DNA of 64,000 bases, taken from Azadirachta indica (Eukaryota; Streptophyta; Magnoliopsida; Sapindales; Meliaceae). The notes under the pieces were generated by a model that ran no database searches, was not told the DNA's origin, and was given only the letters and a program-made list of their open reading frames with translations. The position numbers were made by a program, and so were the translations under genes. The stretch covers positions 5,640,481 through 5,704,480 of the forward strand of contig CM040448.1 in the NCBI GenBank assembly GCA_022749755.1, read 5' to 3'. Shown piece by piece: positions 46,501 through 61,145 of this stretch. Each line of letters starts with the position of its first letter. Within the stretch, counting starts at the first letter, position 1.

Positions 46501-49500
46501 TTAAAATGAACTAAACTATGAAAATAGAAGTCCATAAATCTCAAATATGTCTCACTTCATTAGAATTATCTTATTGGAATTGCATGAAAAAAGAATCTAG
46601 AAAGTGGTTAATATCCATGGATCAGTGACTATATCTAAGGAGCATCACAAAAGGCAAAGAACTAGATTACTGCACAGAAAACATAAATGCAGTACTTTGT
46701 TCTGCATATGTAAGAAAATAATTGCAAATCTGATCTCAAGGAAAAACTTAAAAGTGGAGAAACTAATTAATAAAATTGCCTGGAAGAAGACAGTGTAGAA
46801 TATGAAGCAGCTGTAAAGTCCATTTCTCAATGCTGAGAACATTTTCCCTCCTAAAATTTGATAATCATGTCCATGTCCCTTGTATGGATACGGAGTTGCA
46901 AAATAAGCAGTTTATTCACTTTCTGTGGTGCTTCAACCAGTAAATAAATGATATATAGTTTAGAATAAATACATATAGATACTCGCATAGTCATATCCTC
47001 GTGTCCAGATGTTCTAAAATTGCCATGTCCAACGCCCTTTTTTAATATATCTTCTACAGATCATGGCTCAATCTCCTTTAAGGTCCTAGAGTTTGACAAA
47101 AAACCTATTTTTCTTTACTTTCTATAAGTTTCACCCTATTGAAATAGATTGTTGCTATTATCAGAGGTGCCCCTAGGCTGATATGGCATCCCTTCCACCA
47201 AACAACAATATATATGTGTATCAAAGTATACAGAACATTTTTGTATCAAGGTATACAGACCTGCTAACACATGTACACATGCACCCAAGCGCACACACAA
47301 CACAAAAACCTGACAAGTTTTAGAAGCAATATTCAGATTAAATTATATTTTAGCAGTTTGGTAGAGACAAAAAGCAAATATAAATTCTTCATATCTTGTA
47401 CTTCATGAACTGCAAGCAATGAAAACTCAACTCCACTGCTTCATAACATGGAACAAAATTCAAAATATTAGTCATAACAGAAGAGAAACTCACCTCCATT
47501 GCTTCATCCGCTGTTATATTCTGGAAGCGAGGATGAACGATCATTCGTGGCTTAAAATGTTTCTTTGCAAGCTCCTTCTCTTTGCGAGCTTTCTCTTGTT
47601 CGCTCTGACGACTGCTCCTGTCTTCATGGTAGTAAGGATCAAGGTCTCGAACATGCTGATATCTGTTATTTCTCATCTCACTCTCTCTGCAAACCAAGAA
47701 CACCTGATACCTATTCTTCTGAATTGATTTGATCTTGCAGGTAAGAATGTCACCTTCATGCAGCCTGTCAGACAACTCAGAAATATCCCTCCAATCATCT
47801 GAATAGTCTTCCTTCATAAGCATCCCGGTCAATCCTGACTCAAGTACACATATTGCTCTTTGACCTTGCACCCTGCGGACTGTAGCTTGTACAATCCTCC
47901 CTTCAGCAAGTGTCTCTTCAGTTTCACCTGATATCATATAAAATTCCTCATCTTGACTTGGTTCTTTATACTGATTGCGCCAGTCCTGAAAACCCTGTAT
48001 TAATTCCCTTCTTATAAGATACAGCGTCTCTTTCTTATTCTCACGCTTCTTCTCTTTAATATGTCTGTCCAGAAGATATGTCCTCAATAAATCAGGCCGG
48101 TCTCTCACATGCTCTATGGCCATCTCCAACGCATCTTCATCATCATTCATATCACCTTCAATGTCCTTATTATAGACCTCCTTTGCCAACTCCTGTGCAA
48201 GACCATAAGATTCTGGATGTATTCTTGTATCATCCAACAAATCAATGAATTGGCTGCTGCTAGCAGCCTGGCCACTCCGCCGGACACGCAAAAAGCCAAC
48301 TGCATTGACAAACACCTTTTTACCAAGTCCATGGGCAGTTACAAAGTCCTTGCGAGTAAAAATTGCTCCAGCTCTTACAAGGGATCTCTGCAAAGAAGCT
48401 GCTTTTCGGGGGCCAAGGCCAGAGACAAATTGCAAAGGAGCAAATAGCCATTCACGGTATATAGCCAGGTTAATGTCTAAACCCACCTGGTTCGTAACAT
48501 CTACCATAACCTGTTCAATCATTCCATACTTCTCATCAGGGGTCAGAAAGTTCTCCAACGGGTTAAGCTTCCATGACAAGATCTCCCTCCCAGGTCCACA
48601 TAATGTTGCAACCATCGCCAATGGATTTTGCAGATAACGCCCAAGTGCAACAGCACGCTTAACAATGCCTGACAACATAAGGGGAAGAAGTGTTAACTAA
48701 AACGGATTTCGAAAAGCATACATAACTGAGGGTGGAAATGTATTCACCTGACTGCCCAGGTAGCTGGTCAGATGAAATCCGAGAATTTTCATAAAGGCGA
48801 GGTAGTGATTCATCTCCATATACAATGCTTAGCTCATCCATCTCATGTCCAACAGCTCTTGGATTTTCCTCCACCATCTTGAAAATGATCTGATAAAAAA
48901 AAAGAGTGAAATAAATAAGCATCATCAAAAAATCCGGATTCTCCACAATATCCTCCATCCAGCACAAAATGAAAATTTAAAAATTATATTACAAGTACGA
49001 GCACCTTACAATGGATAGGGATACTTTACCCAACCAGATCCACTGGTCTACCACAACAATTAACTAACTAAATTTTTAAGTATTAATAACACAGTAAGGA
49101 CCATTTATGGGCATGAAGATCCATGAACACAATAAGAAATAGTTCTCTTTCCATCAGACCTAGCTAGAGTTCGAAGATCACAATGATGGATCTCTGTGCT
49201 TACCTCATAAATATCATCCTTCAGTGAGGTACAGGCCAAGTTCACAGCTCCTAGGACAACAACATGAGGCCGATGGTCCATCATAAACTGAAAAACACGT
49301 TCCTGGTCATTTTTCTTACGCTGCTGATCATTGACATTTTGAGACCGCAATGTAAGGGATCCAGTAGTCAGCACATCTATCACCTCCCCTGATGAATCTA
49401 ACATTGCAAAACTGGTTGCTGGTTTTCCAGGGCCCCAACAGCAAGCCATAACTCTTGGAGCAGCTTCTTCATCTGGTGTAATATCGTTATCCTTCCGTCG

Positions 49501-52500
49501 ATATGGGCCCACAGAAACTTTATTCCACAACGCATTTCCATATTCCATGAGTAACCAGTTTTTAGCTCTCTTACTCATCAAGGATCTTGCTTCTTTTTCC
49601 ATTGACGGCAAAAGAAAACCAAAAAGTGCATCATGCAGAATCAACTTCCTCTGCTCATTCCAGAGTTGAGCAGATTTACTAACACCGTCACTAAGATAAT
49701 GCTCATTGCAGTCACTTATCAACTTATTCAGAGAATCATCTGGCAACTTAAAAGTGACTTGGAGAAGTTTCTCCTCTTCAGCCTTCTGGATTAGGAGCCA
49801 TTGTGCATCTTCAAATTTTCTCAAGGGCTTTTCTCGCAACCATTTCACCCCTGCATACTGATGAAAAGAATCTATTGCTACATTTCCATCAGGAGTTGGA
49901 CATGTTGACACCACGGCATTATCCATAAATATACTACGCACGTATTTCCGGACACATGGCTCACAGCTGATCTCAACTGCAGCCTGAAATAGTCAACAAA
50001 CGTTGGTAGAAAATAACAAAATGATCCAAGAATCAAGCATCAAAAAGAAAAACATTGGAACTCATAAATATGACCAACAAGAACTCAAGGAATACCATGT
50101 GCCTAGCCCCTTTAAGAACAGCTTGAGGAGTCTCAAACATTGCACATGTGAAGTTTGAAGCCATCTCCTCAGGTGTTTCCTTAGCATCCTCCAATTCATC
50201 ACCCTAAAATCAACAAAAATAAAGAATATTATTCCCCTGTTCAACACAACAGTGAAAAGTTATGCAAACTTACCATCTTTTCCAAGGATAACTGCAATCC
50301 AAGTTGCTCAGAACTGTACCCAAACTTGCTCGCAACCTCCCACAGACCAGCCTTACTACAAATACTATATTGTGATCTCCTCTTAGGCCTCTTATACTGA
50401 CCTTCATCCACACCAACCTCACCCGGAGGAAAATGCAAGTTAAACTTTGAATCAACATCATCAACCTCTCTTTCTGTTTCTGCAGCCTCAAGAGACTTAG
50501 AAATTGAATCAAAAAGTTGTTGATTTAAAGCTAATCTTGTTTCATCATATATCCGCCGAGATTCCTCTTCAAAACGCTTCCTATAGTATGACTGAAGAGC
50601 ACTCTTTCGCTTCTGAAGAAGCAACCACTTTTTGTCCAAACCTTGTATTGCCCAAAGTACCTGATCAGAAGTAAATTGGCTGTTATTATCTAAATTTCCT
50701 TTTCTCCCTTAATTAATAAATTTTTGCCAATATCAAGTTGTGAATCCCATCCATCCATGAAAAACACATTTACCTTATGCCATTTCAGCATAGGTGTTTT
50801 CTCAAAGTCATCCTTATTATCATCATCAACTTCATTTTGCTCGGGGTCTTTCAATAGGCTCAAGCACTCTTCCTTCCGGTACATAGCAATAAAGGGGATC
50901 TAAAAGCACGAAGAAAACATCAACACGGTAGGTACAGATAAAAAATGAGAATAGTTCACCAATACAAATAAGAAAATACTAACATCTAATTTCTGCACGT
51001 GCAATAGGTCCAAGAATCTCATGACGTCATCCCTGTTTATAGAAAGATCAAGCCCTTCTTTAGGCGACCCAGCACCACTCTGACCAAACAATGGCACAGT
51101 ACCACTAAGAAGTTGATTATATATCCAACTGCTCTCTTCTACTATACTAATCTCATCTGTTGGAGGACTACCGGTGCTTTCCTCAGATATCTACCAAGAC
51201 AAAATATGGTTACTTCAGTAAATACAAGTCAATGTTGTATTAAGAAGCAGGAGAAACTTTTCAAAAACATGACAATTTACCTGCATTCTTTCGGGAATAT
51301 CAGTCATTCGGATCTGGTCGTCCTTCTCTGTCATATACTTTTCAGACAAAATAATTGGTTCAAATTCATCTTCAAGCCTCCTTTCCCTCCATTCGTTAGA
51401 ATCTAAACCTTGCTTGCGAAGTTGCAGGAGCTCATCAACATCACCAAATATCTGATGGGCTTCCTGCAATGCTGATGATGAAACTCCCGGTGCCTGCCTA
51501 TTTTTCTTTTTCTTCAACTTTTTCCGCCTACACAACGAGTTAGTTTTTCAAGACAGAATTCCAACACAGATTTTTCAAGAGAGAATTCCAACACAGAAAA
51601 GACCAAATGAACATTCATGAAACAGAGTATACCTCACAGGAGCTCCATGCTCATCAACTTCTTCTTCATCAACAATAAAGTCAGCCATTTCATCTTCTTC
51701 ACCAATGTCTCCATCCTCCTCTTCCTCTTCAACTGGCTCCTCTTCACCAATATCCTCAAGTGGTGCTCCTGGAATATCACAGTTTGTAATCAACTTCTAA
51801 CAGACTGAACCAAACCTTCATATGTTAGGAAGGATTTTAAAGCTATATACCTTCATCATCACCGAATAAACTACGTTTAAGCTTCTCCTCGGCAGTTCGT
51901 CCACCCTTAGCACTTCCATCAAACTCCTCATCAGAAAAGCCAAACCGAACATCATCTGAATCCCTCTGGGCTTTTTTCAGACGCTTAAACTTTTTGCTCT
52001 CCTGCAAAAATTTCAAGAAAGACCTCATCATCAAACAAGAATACAGACATAACGAAGGCACTGCATGACTTCGATGCCAACGGTGACAGATTAAGGAGAA
52101 AAACAAGACTCACAACCTTTGGACGGTAATTAATATTGTTATCCCGGAGGAGCTCATAGTCGTCTTCGTCTAGGACATCCTCAGTTTCCCTAATAACAAG
52201 GAAACAACAGTTTACACAACAGGAACCCAATGCTTATCAAATTCCCAAATGAACACACAGATGAAAGAAAATGGTAGAAAGTGTAAAAGAAAAACCATAA
52301 ACTAGCTTAACAGTAGATTAGATTAACATCTACCAATCAAACATTTGACTTCTATGTCTTCATACAATTTCCACATCTGCCAATAGCATTAATTCAAAGA
52401 CTAAAATTTAAACAAAAAAATTACTCACTTTTTCTTCCTTTTCTTTTTCTTCTTCTGCCTCTCTTCATCACTGTCTGCCCTCTCTTCTTCTTCTTCCTCC

Positions 52501-53759
52501 TCTTCTTCTTCAACATCATCTACTATGAACCCATCTTTCTCATATTCATCCTGCCCATCTTCTGCACAACAAGAGCAAAATATATACACATCCTATACCA
52601 AAAATGGAACAAGATAAAACCCATAGTGAAAAAACTAATAGGCCAAATAATGAAGTTAAAAACCCAAAAGAACACCAAATATTAGTTCCATTGACACGAT
52701 GACAAATGTCAATTGAAACAAGAAAAATTAGATGAATACATCCTATAGAAAACCATCTTTTAGATAGTCTAATGTGCCATCAAATTGAGCATTGTTTCCA
52801 ATAACAATGAGCCAGTACACATAATTCAAAATTGAATCAGACTCAAAATAAGACATCAAGCCCAACATGGTATGAAGTAATAGAAAACATTCAAGCAAAA
52901 CATGGTTATTGCAGAAAACACAAGACCCAATTTCCAATCATTTCTACAAAATATTTCAAGCATATGTTTTCATAATTAAAACAGCAAAATTACAAATCAT
53001 CAAAAGATTCAAAATTAAATGTTCAATTACAGACAACAGTGTCTAACCATCTGTTTACCTACTGAGAAACTTAATATGGAACAACTTTAATATTCTAATT
53101 GTCATCAAATACATGCATCAACCATGTACAGAAAAAGAAGCGCGGCCTACATGCAAACCCTAAATTTTAATCCGATTCCTAATACCACATTTTCAGATAG
53201 ATCAAATATTAAGCTCCAAATACTATAATTTTCACAAAACCGAAGCTTCATTCCTTTCAGCTTTCCTAAACGTACAAAATCTCAGTTAGAAAAAACTAAA
53301 ATAGCAAGCATCATTGTCCCCCTATTTTCTTTCCCACTCAGCAAAACAGCCAATTCCAACAAAAGTCACCTCAACTCGACCATTGCCAATCCCAGTAAGC
53401 AAAACAACCAGTAAAGGCACAGAAAGAAACGGGAAAAAAACCCTAATTAAACAATTGATATAGAAAGCTCCCTGGCTAAAAACACAATACCAAAAAAGCA
53501 TTTATCTCAAAACCTTTAAAAGTGTAACCCAAACCTAAAGCTCTTACCGTCTTCCTCATCCTCTTCATCGTCATCGCGGTCCTCGACCGCATCCCCTTCA
53601 ACGGGTTCTTGCTCTTCCTCGACCTCGAACTCCACCTCATCTGCACGAATCAAGCAAAACATGAGAAGACTATAAGAAATGTTACTAATAAAAACGATTA
53701 ACAAAACTTAGGGAGTTTCGAGGTCACCTTCTTCATCCGAAACTACGTGTTTCCCCATC
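43586..53759 (-). CDS. SPT6: Transcription elongation factor SPT6 (SPT6-like), 17 exons
   Basis: Exons, 5' to 3': 53759-53729, 53640-53548, 52561-52429, 52189-52117, 52001-51851, 51768-51633, 51527-51281, 51190-50984, 50899-50774, 50660-50274, 50203-50096, 49983-49204, 48889-48748, 48668-47494, 46013-45804, 45309-44829, 44022-43586. All junctions are GT-AG and phases agree, giving 1638 residues plus a TAG stop. Order: MGKHVVSDEE and acidic N-terminus (DGFIVDD); basic KKLKKKKN; core with DPDE-like helices; YqgF domain (exon 12); helix-hairpin-helix (GLGPRKAASLQR) and S1 domain (EGRIVQATVRRV) in exon 14; SH2 domains in exons 15-16 (RPSSRGPSYLTLT; HPGTFILTYIR); Gly-Ser tail with about nine WG/GW motifs. 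Known role: histone chaperone travelling with RNA polymerase II, nuclear. The WG/GW tail is the Argonaute-hook type reported for plant SPT6-like. It looks fully functional. Confidence 0.93.
46014..47493 (-). other. Large intron 14 of SPT6
   Basis: 1480 bases between exons 14 and 15, the longest intron of the gene. It has no nested gene or repeat that I recognise; the short frames inside carry no domain. Confidence 0.85.
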
Positions 53760-55300
53760 TTCAGAGAGACAGATTAGATTAGATTAGATTCAGCACAAAA
53801 TCACAATCAAATTTACAATCAGAGACAAAACCCTATGAAAGCTAAAGTGAGCGAGATTTTTGAGTCCGTTAACTACACAGAATTTGTTTACAATCAACGT
53901 AACGCCAGAGGACGCCAAAAACGAAGAGAGAGAATCTACGTCTGTTTGCGTTAACAACTTAATCGGGAGCAAGGTCCAAACGGTTCGGGTTTTCGGGTCT
54001 CCAAGAAGAAGAGGGGCACTCAAACCGACTTCTATGAAATACGGGTTCACGTGCAGTCGGTTTCGTACCTGGCGTACTTTTATAAAAGGTTTGCAATTTA
54101 TTTAGGATAATTATATTTACATCCCTATACTTTATTGAAACAACAAGTTATAACATTATTTATTCCATTTTAACTATTTAGTCCCCTAATAAGGGAGAAC
54201 AATGAGTGATCACACGATTATAAATAAACTGTTTCCAGTTAAAAAAAATTAATAATAATGATCATATTATATTTGTATCACCTATTTAGTAATTATATTG
54301 TATTTATGTTTAAACTTACTAACTTATTAATTTATTTAAGATACGGTTAATTAAATAAATAATTTTATTGTTGTAATTTGTATATAACATAAATTTATTT
54401 AAGATGATAAATATATACATAAATTATTTTGAAATTTTCTTCGAGTGCTCAACTCTAATCAATTTAAACTTGTGTTTTAGGTATAAAAAACTCAATTAGA
54501 TAATGCACAGGAATAATTAATTGAAATAATTAAAAGAATTTAAAAATTAAAAAATAACAATCCAATCCACGTTGTTGTAGTTGCATGAAAACTAAACTAA
54601 GTGATATTTTAATAATTTTAATAAATTAAAAAAATTTTAAAAATAAATTTAAATTTTAAAATGTAAATTTTATATCTTAACGTATCATAATACAAATTCA
54701 ATGGACTTAAAGGGTAAACTTTTAAAAGTTAAGCAAAAAATAAATCAGGAATGGATTTGACTATATTCTTTTAAGTATTATTTTAAACTTTTTACTTAAA
54801 TAATGTAATTTCAAGAACTGAATTATAATTTTTTATGATTGCTGAAGTAATTTAGTATACAACTATATCATTAAACCCATGAATTACCATATCAAATGTT
54901 CAAATAAGAGTTTTATTAAAGAAATTTGCAATATAACAATAATTAATAGAATGAAAATTGTTTAAAAATTAATTATTAATATATTAACTACTGTTATGAT
55001 TAACGATGGAATCTACAAAGAGAGCTCTTAAGCCCCAGCTCCATAACTTCTACTCTATCTTAATTTCCTCTTTTTTTTATTAAAGCCTAATATCTTTATT
55101 TTTTTATATGTTTATACTTTATTTATCCGAATATTAAAAAGAATTCTTAACAGTATAATCTCCTTTTACTTGTTTTTTTTCTTTTTATTTGTTATGTTTC
55201 TATTTATAGAAAATAAAGAGAAATTTTATTTCCAGCTACATTGAATTTGAAGAAGAGATTTGGACTAAACGAAAGGAGACTAATTTAAGCTTTGTTGCAT
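53760..55300. other. SPT6 upstream region and AT-rich spacer
   Basis: 53760-54080 is less AT-rich than the rest and holds the SPT6 leader and promoter. Beyond 54100 the sequence is AT-rich without genes. 54110-54180 resembles one arm of the inverted-repeat families seen elsewhere in the window, but I found no partner arm. Confidence 0.5.
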
Positions 55301-55439
55301 CTTTTTTAAAAAGAAACCCAAAGTCTATATGAAGTAGAATTGAGCAAAAAGAACCGAAACTCATAAAATCAAACCGAACTAGAACTGATGGTTCCATCCA
55401 GTTTTCCATAACATTCAGATCCAATTCGGTTCTTATTTT

Positions 55440-55620
55440 TTAAAAGGCAACATACCAATTACCCCCTTAATTTTTCATAATTTTATCACTTACCTTCCTA
55501 TTATTTGAAAACTACATCTTACCCCATACCGTTATAGCACTACTGTTGAAATTTCACTTTTCAAAGGCATGTTAGTCTTTGTGTGTATATCAACTTAATT
55601 TTGACTGACGTAAGAATAAC
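55440..55620. repeat. Dispersed repeat arm next to the retrotransposon
   Basis: The words AATTTTTCATAATTTTATCA, TATTTGAAAACTACA and CTTACCCCATACC parallel the left arm of the element at 29355-29450 with substitutions. Only one arm is present. Confidence 0.4.
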
Positions 55621-55903
55621 ATGTTGACATATACTCACTCACCCTCACTTCATCTTCGTTTAAGACCTCATTTTTCTGCTGAAATTTATATTCTGCAATC
55701 ATAATATCCTCAAACACATGCCTTCTTTAACTCTTCCTCAATATATCATCCTTTTCTCTATCTTCTTCTCCTATCACCATCTCAAACATCTCCGCCAAAA
55801 GCCATCATGTAAATACCATCCCATAAGAGCTACAACTTCCGTCAGCATTAACATTAGACCCCCGCATTTGTTTTCCTTTCCTTTTCCCTATGCTCATTGT
55901 TTG

Positions 55904-56706
55904 TGATACGAATCTCGTCAATAGTGTAACGAAACCCAACACCGAATGTAGTAAAGAACCTTAAAATTTTCCCAAAACGCAAGTGTATTGAGCCTTGACC
56001 ACCTATCTAAATAAGAATCAAGACTATGATTTACTCAAACGCCACACCAAGACTCTTAAGAAAACACTTAAAAATCTAAATGATAAATTTGATTGTTTTG
56101 AACGCCACAAGAAATTAAATTTGAAGAGTTCAAAAATAAGAACTTGTAAGAAATAACTTAATACTCAAATTGCCTGTTTCATTTCAAGAAATGAAAGCCT
56201 TTTTATAGACAAATACAAAGGAGAAATGTCAAAAGTTAGTTTATCAATTTTACCTAACAATTTGCCAAAATAAATTCAAACTTTATGACTTTTAAAACCT
56301 ATAAATTTCAAACATGAAAACGTAAGCAATGACATTATATATATATAACGTAAGCAATGACGTTGAATGTGTATGATGTAAGTGATTACATCATTTTAAG
56401 ATTCTCAAAATTACATAAATGGACTATAATTTTCGAACATTTTCATATTAGTCTTCTTGGACTCCGGTCACTTGAATGATGTTCACTGAGCCTAACTCTT
56501 TAAGACGTGTATCTTGAATTGTATTTGAATCACACATCTTTTTAATTAGTCCATTTAAGACACTTTCCAATGTCTTGACTCTAACTCTTGTAATCGGTCC
56601 ACTCAGCACGCTTAGTGAATCATATACATGCTGTAATTGAGTGTCTCCAACTTTATGTCTGAGGTTCTCCTTTTGTTTATATGGTTGCACAACTTCGTTT
56701 GCATCA
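55904..56706 (-). repeat. 3' LTR of the Ty3/Gypsy element
   Basis: 803 bp. On the coding strand it starts directly after the polypurine tract, and the end of the integrase reading frame continues 250 bases into it. Confidence 0.92.
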
Positions 56707-59700
56707 TTCTCCCCCCCTTGAAAAGGATTTGTCCTCAAATCGGTACTTATATCAAAAAGAGATAAGTCAAAAACATTAAAGGTTGTACTAACCCCATACT
56801 CGCTTGGTAGTTCAAGTTCGTAGGCATTGTCATTGATGCGTTCCACTACTCAAAATAGGTCATTTCCCCTTGGTAGAAGTTTAGAACGTTTTTGCTCAAA
56901 AAAACGCTCCTTCCTCATATGTAACCAAACCAAATCTCTTATTTTAAAGAAAACTTTCTTGCATCCCTTATTGGCTTGCTTGGCATATTGTTTTGTTCCT
57001 TATTCTATATGTTGCCTTGCTTTCTCATGAATCTGCTTAATGAAATCAGATTTCTTTTTGCTATCTAAATTAACGCGCTCATTCATAAGTAAAAGAGTTA
57101 AATCCAAAAGAGTTAGTGAATTAAAACCATAAACAATTTCAAAAGGTGAAAACTTAGTGGCAGAATGAACACAACAATTATATGTAAATTCAATATGCGG
57201 CAAGCAATCTTCCCAAATTTTCAAATTCTTTTGTATGATAGTAAACAACAAAGTAGACAATGTCCTATTTATTACTTCAATTTGACCATCTGTTTGTGGG
57301 TGACAAGTAGTAGAAAATAATAATTTAGTTTCCAACTTTTCCCACAATGTCTTCCAAAAGTAACTTAAAAACTTTGCGTCTCGATCTGAGACAATAGTCT
57401 TGAGCATTCATGCAACCTAACAACTTCCTTAAAAAACAAATCAGCTATATGTGATGCATCATTAATTTTATGACATGTAATAAAGTGTGCCATCTTAGAA
57501 AACCTATCGACAACCACAAAAACTGAGTCTCTCCCCCTCTTTCTCCTAGGTAATCCCAAAACAAAATTCATAAAAATATCGATCCAAGGTACACTAGGAA
57601 TAGGAAGTGGTGTATACAATTCATGTGGTTGTTGCTTAGATTTAACTTGCCTACAAGTAATGCATCTCGCACAAACCCTTTCTACGTCACGTTTCATGTA
57701 CAGCCAAAAGAAATGTTCATGCAATATGTGTAAAGTCTTAACTACACCGAAGTGACCCATTAAACCTCCACCATGTGCTTATCGAACAAGTAACTCACGC
57801 AAAGATGAATATGGAACACACAATTTATTTTCTCGAAATAAGAAACCATCATGCAAATAGAACTTCCCACATGCTCCCTTAATGCAATTCTTAAACAAGT
57901 TACAAAAATTAGAGTTTGTTACATAGAACTCCTTAATGTACTCAAATCCAAGCAATTTAGCATTAAGAGTTGAAAGTAAAGTGTACCTGCGTGATAGTGC
58001 ATCAGCAACTATATTTTCTTTGCCTTGTTTATATTTGATCACATAAGAAAATGTCTCAATGAACTCCACCCATTTAGCATGACATCTGCTTAATTTGTAC
58101 TGCGCCTTTAAATGTTTCAAGGATTCATGATCCGTATGAATCATAAACTCTTTGGGCCAAAGGTAATGTTGCCAAATTTTTAGAGTTCGAATCAATATAT
58201 ACAATTCTTTGTCGTAAGTGGGATAATTTAAAGCCACGCCATTTAGTTTCTCACTAAAGTACTCAATCGATCTTCCTTCTTACATTAGTACACCTCCGAT
58301 TCCTGTATCTGAAGCATCACACTCTATCTCAAATGTTTTAGTAAAGTTAGGTAAAACAAGTAAAGGTGCATTAGTCAATTTTTCTTTGATAAGTTTGAAT
58401 ACCTTTTCTTACTCTTTTCCCAACTTGAATGGAACATTCTTCTTGATGACTTCGGTTAAGGGTGCAGCTATGTTACTAAAATCTCGAACAAAGCGCTGAT
58501 AAAAACTGGCCAATCCATGAAAGCTTCTTACTTGATTCGTTGAAGTAGGCGTTGGCCATTCTTGAATTACCCTCACCTTCTCCTCATCGACCTCAATCCC
58601 TTTAGCACTTACAACAAAACTAAGAAACACAAGCTTATTCGTGCAAAATGTACATTTCTTAAAATTAGCAAATAGCCTTTCTTTCCTTAAAACCACTAAA
58701 ACAAGTTTTAAATGTTCAATATGATCATTCATGTTTTGGTTATAAATCAAGATATCATCAAAATAGACTATTACGAATTTGCCAATGAAAGCACGCAAAA
58801 TATGGTTCATAAGTCTCATAAAAATATTAGGTGTATTAGTTAACCCAAAAGGCATAACTAATCATTCATACAAACCATATTTCGTTTTAAATGCAGTTTT
58901 CCACTCATCCCCTTCTTTCATCCTAATTTGATGGTATCCACTCTTAAGATCAATTTTAGAAAACACACAGGATCCATGCAATTCATCTAACATATCATCT
59001 AATCGAGGAATGGGATGTCGATACTTTACCGTAATATTGTTGATAGCTTGGCAATCAACACACATCCTTTATGTCCCATCTTGCTTAGGAACTAGTAGCA
59101 CCGGAACCGCACAAGGACTTATACTTTCTCTAACATACCCTTTCTCCATCAGCTCATTAACTTGTTGTTGAAATTCTTTTGTCTCCTCGGGATTACTTTT
59201 ATAAGCTGGTCGGTTTGGAATTGTTGCACCGGGTACAAAATCAATTTAATGTTTAATTCCTTGAATTGGAGGTAAACCAGGGGGCACCTCTTCAGGAAAG
59301 ACATTCTCGAATTCCTGCAAAAGAAATATAACATTGCTCCGCAAGGATCCGGCAAAATCGTCAGTACACAAAAAGGCCTCCTTGTACATAAGTACTATAA
59401 GGGGTTGTTGTGAAAGTAAAGCTCTCTTGATCTCACTTTTTTTTGCAATAAAATTGTATTTTTCCTCTTTCTCACACATCAACGTTGCAACTCTCTCATT
59501 TTTCCTCTCACTCTCTTTCACATTTTTGCCTTTCTCGTTTTCTTTTTTTTTTCACTCGCTTTTTGCATCTTTAATTGATCTTCGAGAACTTGTTTTGGAG
59601 TCAATGATACAAGTGATATAAGTTGCCTTTTGATGGTAAAAGAGTATCTATTGGTGAAACCGTCATGTGTGACTCGTCGATCGTACTGCCATGGTCTGCC

Positions 59701-61145
59701 CAATAGGATGTGACAAGTGTGCCTCATACTTGCCAATAGAAAATGTCACCAACACTTATTTTGTTACCTTGATTTCTCCACAATTGTTTAGCCATTAAAG
59801 CCGGTATGGTCGTGAATGTTTCATGGTAGCTAAAGACAATTTCTCCACTAATTCGGTGCTCGCCACGTTAGTGCAACTTCCTCCATCAATTATAACGCTG
59901 CAAACTTTGTTGTTGACGAAACACCGAGTATGAAACAAGTTTTCCCGATGATCATTTTCTGTCTTAACTTGTGCACTTAGACCTCGTCTGGTTACTAATA
60001 ATTCTCCTTCCACAGCATATTGCCCTTCGTAGTTATCTTCAAGAGATGGCATGTCTTCTATTTTGACTTCCTCTTCTCCTTCCGACTCAATCTTCCCTTG
60101 AGCATTGATCACCATTACCCTTTTATTTGGACATTGGCTAGCCATATGACCCTTGCTTTGACATTTAAAATATTTAATGTCACGATTTCTAGAAGCGGTG
60201 GATTCAATGTTACCTTATTTTTGCGGCACAACTTGTTTAGCATCCTTAGAAGCTTCGGAATTAGTCTTTATTAATGAAAATTTCTGCCGTTTAGGAGTTG
60301 ATCTCTATGAGTTTGTAGCAGTCGTGCTTACTCCTCTCCTAGTTATGCTTCTTAATTTCAATTGTTGCTCAACTTTGATGGCTTGGTGTACCATATCTAT
60401 CAACTCTACATAATGTTGCATTTCCACCACGTTTGCGATTTCACGATTTAAACCATGTAAGAATCTAGCCATGGTAGCTTCTCTATCCTCCTCTACATTT
60501 GCTTGGATCATAGCAACCTCTATCTCTTTATAGTATTCATCTACACTTTTAGATCCTAAAGTTAGATGCTGCAATTTGTTGAACAACTCCTTATGGTAGT
60601 AGCTTGGAATGAAACGTCTGCTCATTATTGTCTTCATCTCGTCCCACGTTTCAACAGGATATTCTTGATTTCTTCTCCTATCCTTCAACAATTGATCCCA
60701 CCAAATAATAGCATAATCAGTAAATTCAATAGTCGCAAGTTTTATCTTTTTGATCTCGGAGTAGTTGTGACAATCGAAAACTATCTCTATTTTCTTCTCC
60801 CACTCTAAATAAACTTCAGGATCATTTCTACCTTAGAACGGTGGAATTTCTACCTTAATACTTCCTAAATCATTATCCAACTTAGGTCTACCCAATCTAG
60901 CTTCTCTATTCCCATAACCATGCAAATTCCTACCCCGGTTCATTGATGATTCATCTAACTCCTTATCATTCTCAACATTACCCCATTGTACCCTTGTTTG
61001 CACTTGCCTTAGTGGTTGTCTAATGGAAGAGTTTTGATGTTGCCCTCTTGATATCTCTTCTTCCAATAACGCCTGCAATTGTAGGTTCAGAGTGGTTGGT
61101 TGTTGTACCCCCCGCAGTTGAATTTTCTTCTTGATTGTGAGACAT
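56448..61145 (-). pseudogene. Gag-pol polyprotein gene of the Ty3/Gypsy element, broken
   Basis: Read 61145 to 56448. Gag starts MSHNQEENS; an extra G in a homopolymer near 61110 and a stop at 60833-60835 break it early. Then come the gag domain (WWDQLLKDRRR, VEEDREATMARFLHGLNREIANVVE), a zinc knuckle whose first cysteine has become tyrosine (YFKCQSKGHMASQC) and a protease (DGGSCTNVAS). Reverse transcriptase follows ([14 protein letters not shown], then YFDD at about 58740), RNase H ([18 protein letters not shown]), integrase zinc site and core (first catalytic aspartate changed in IFMNF; SDRDAKF and a glutamate remain), and a C-terminal domain (RINDNAYELELPSEYGVS). At least nine stops or shifts separate the frames, so it cannot work. 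No chromodomain of the usual type is visible before the tail. Confidence 0.9.

Noticed and set aside
46013..47493. A gene nested in the long SPT6 intron
   Set aside because: Short frames only, no domain and no splice structure.
56448..56846. The LTR-overlapping frame as an independent host gene
   Set aside because: It continues the integrase C-terminal domain (RINDNAYELELPSEYGVS) and is duplicated in the other LTR, so it belongs to the element.
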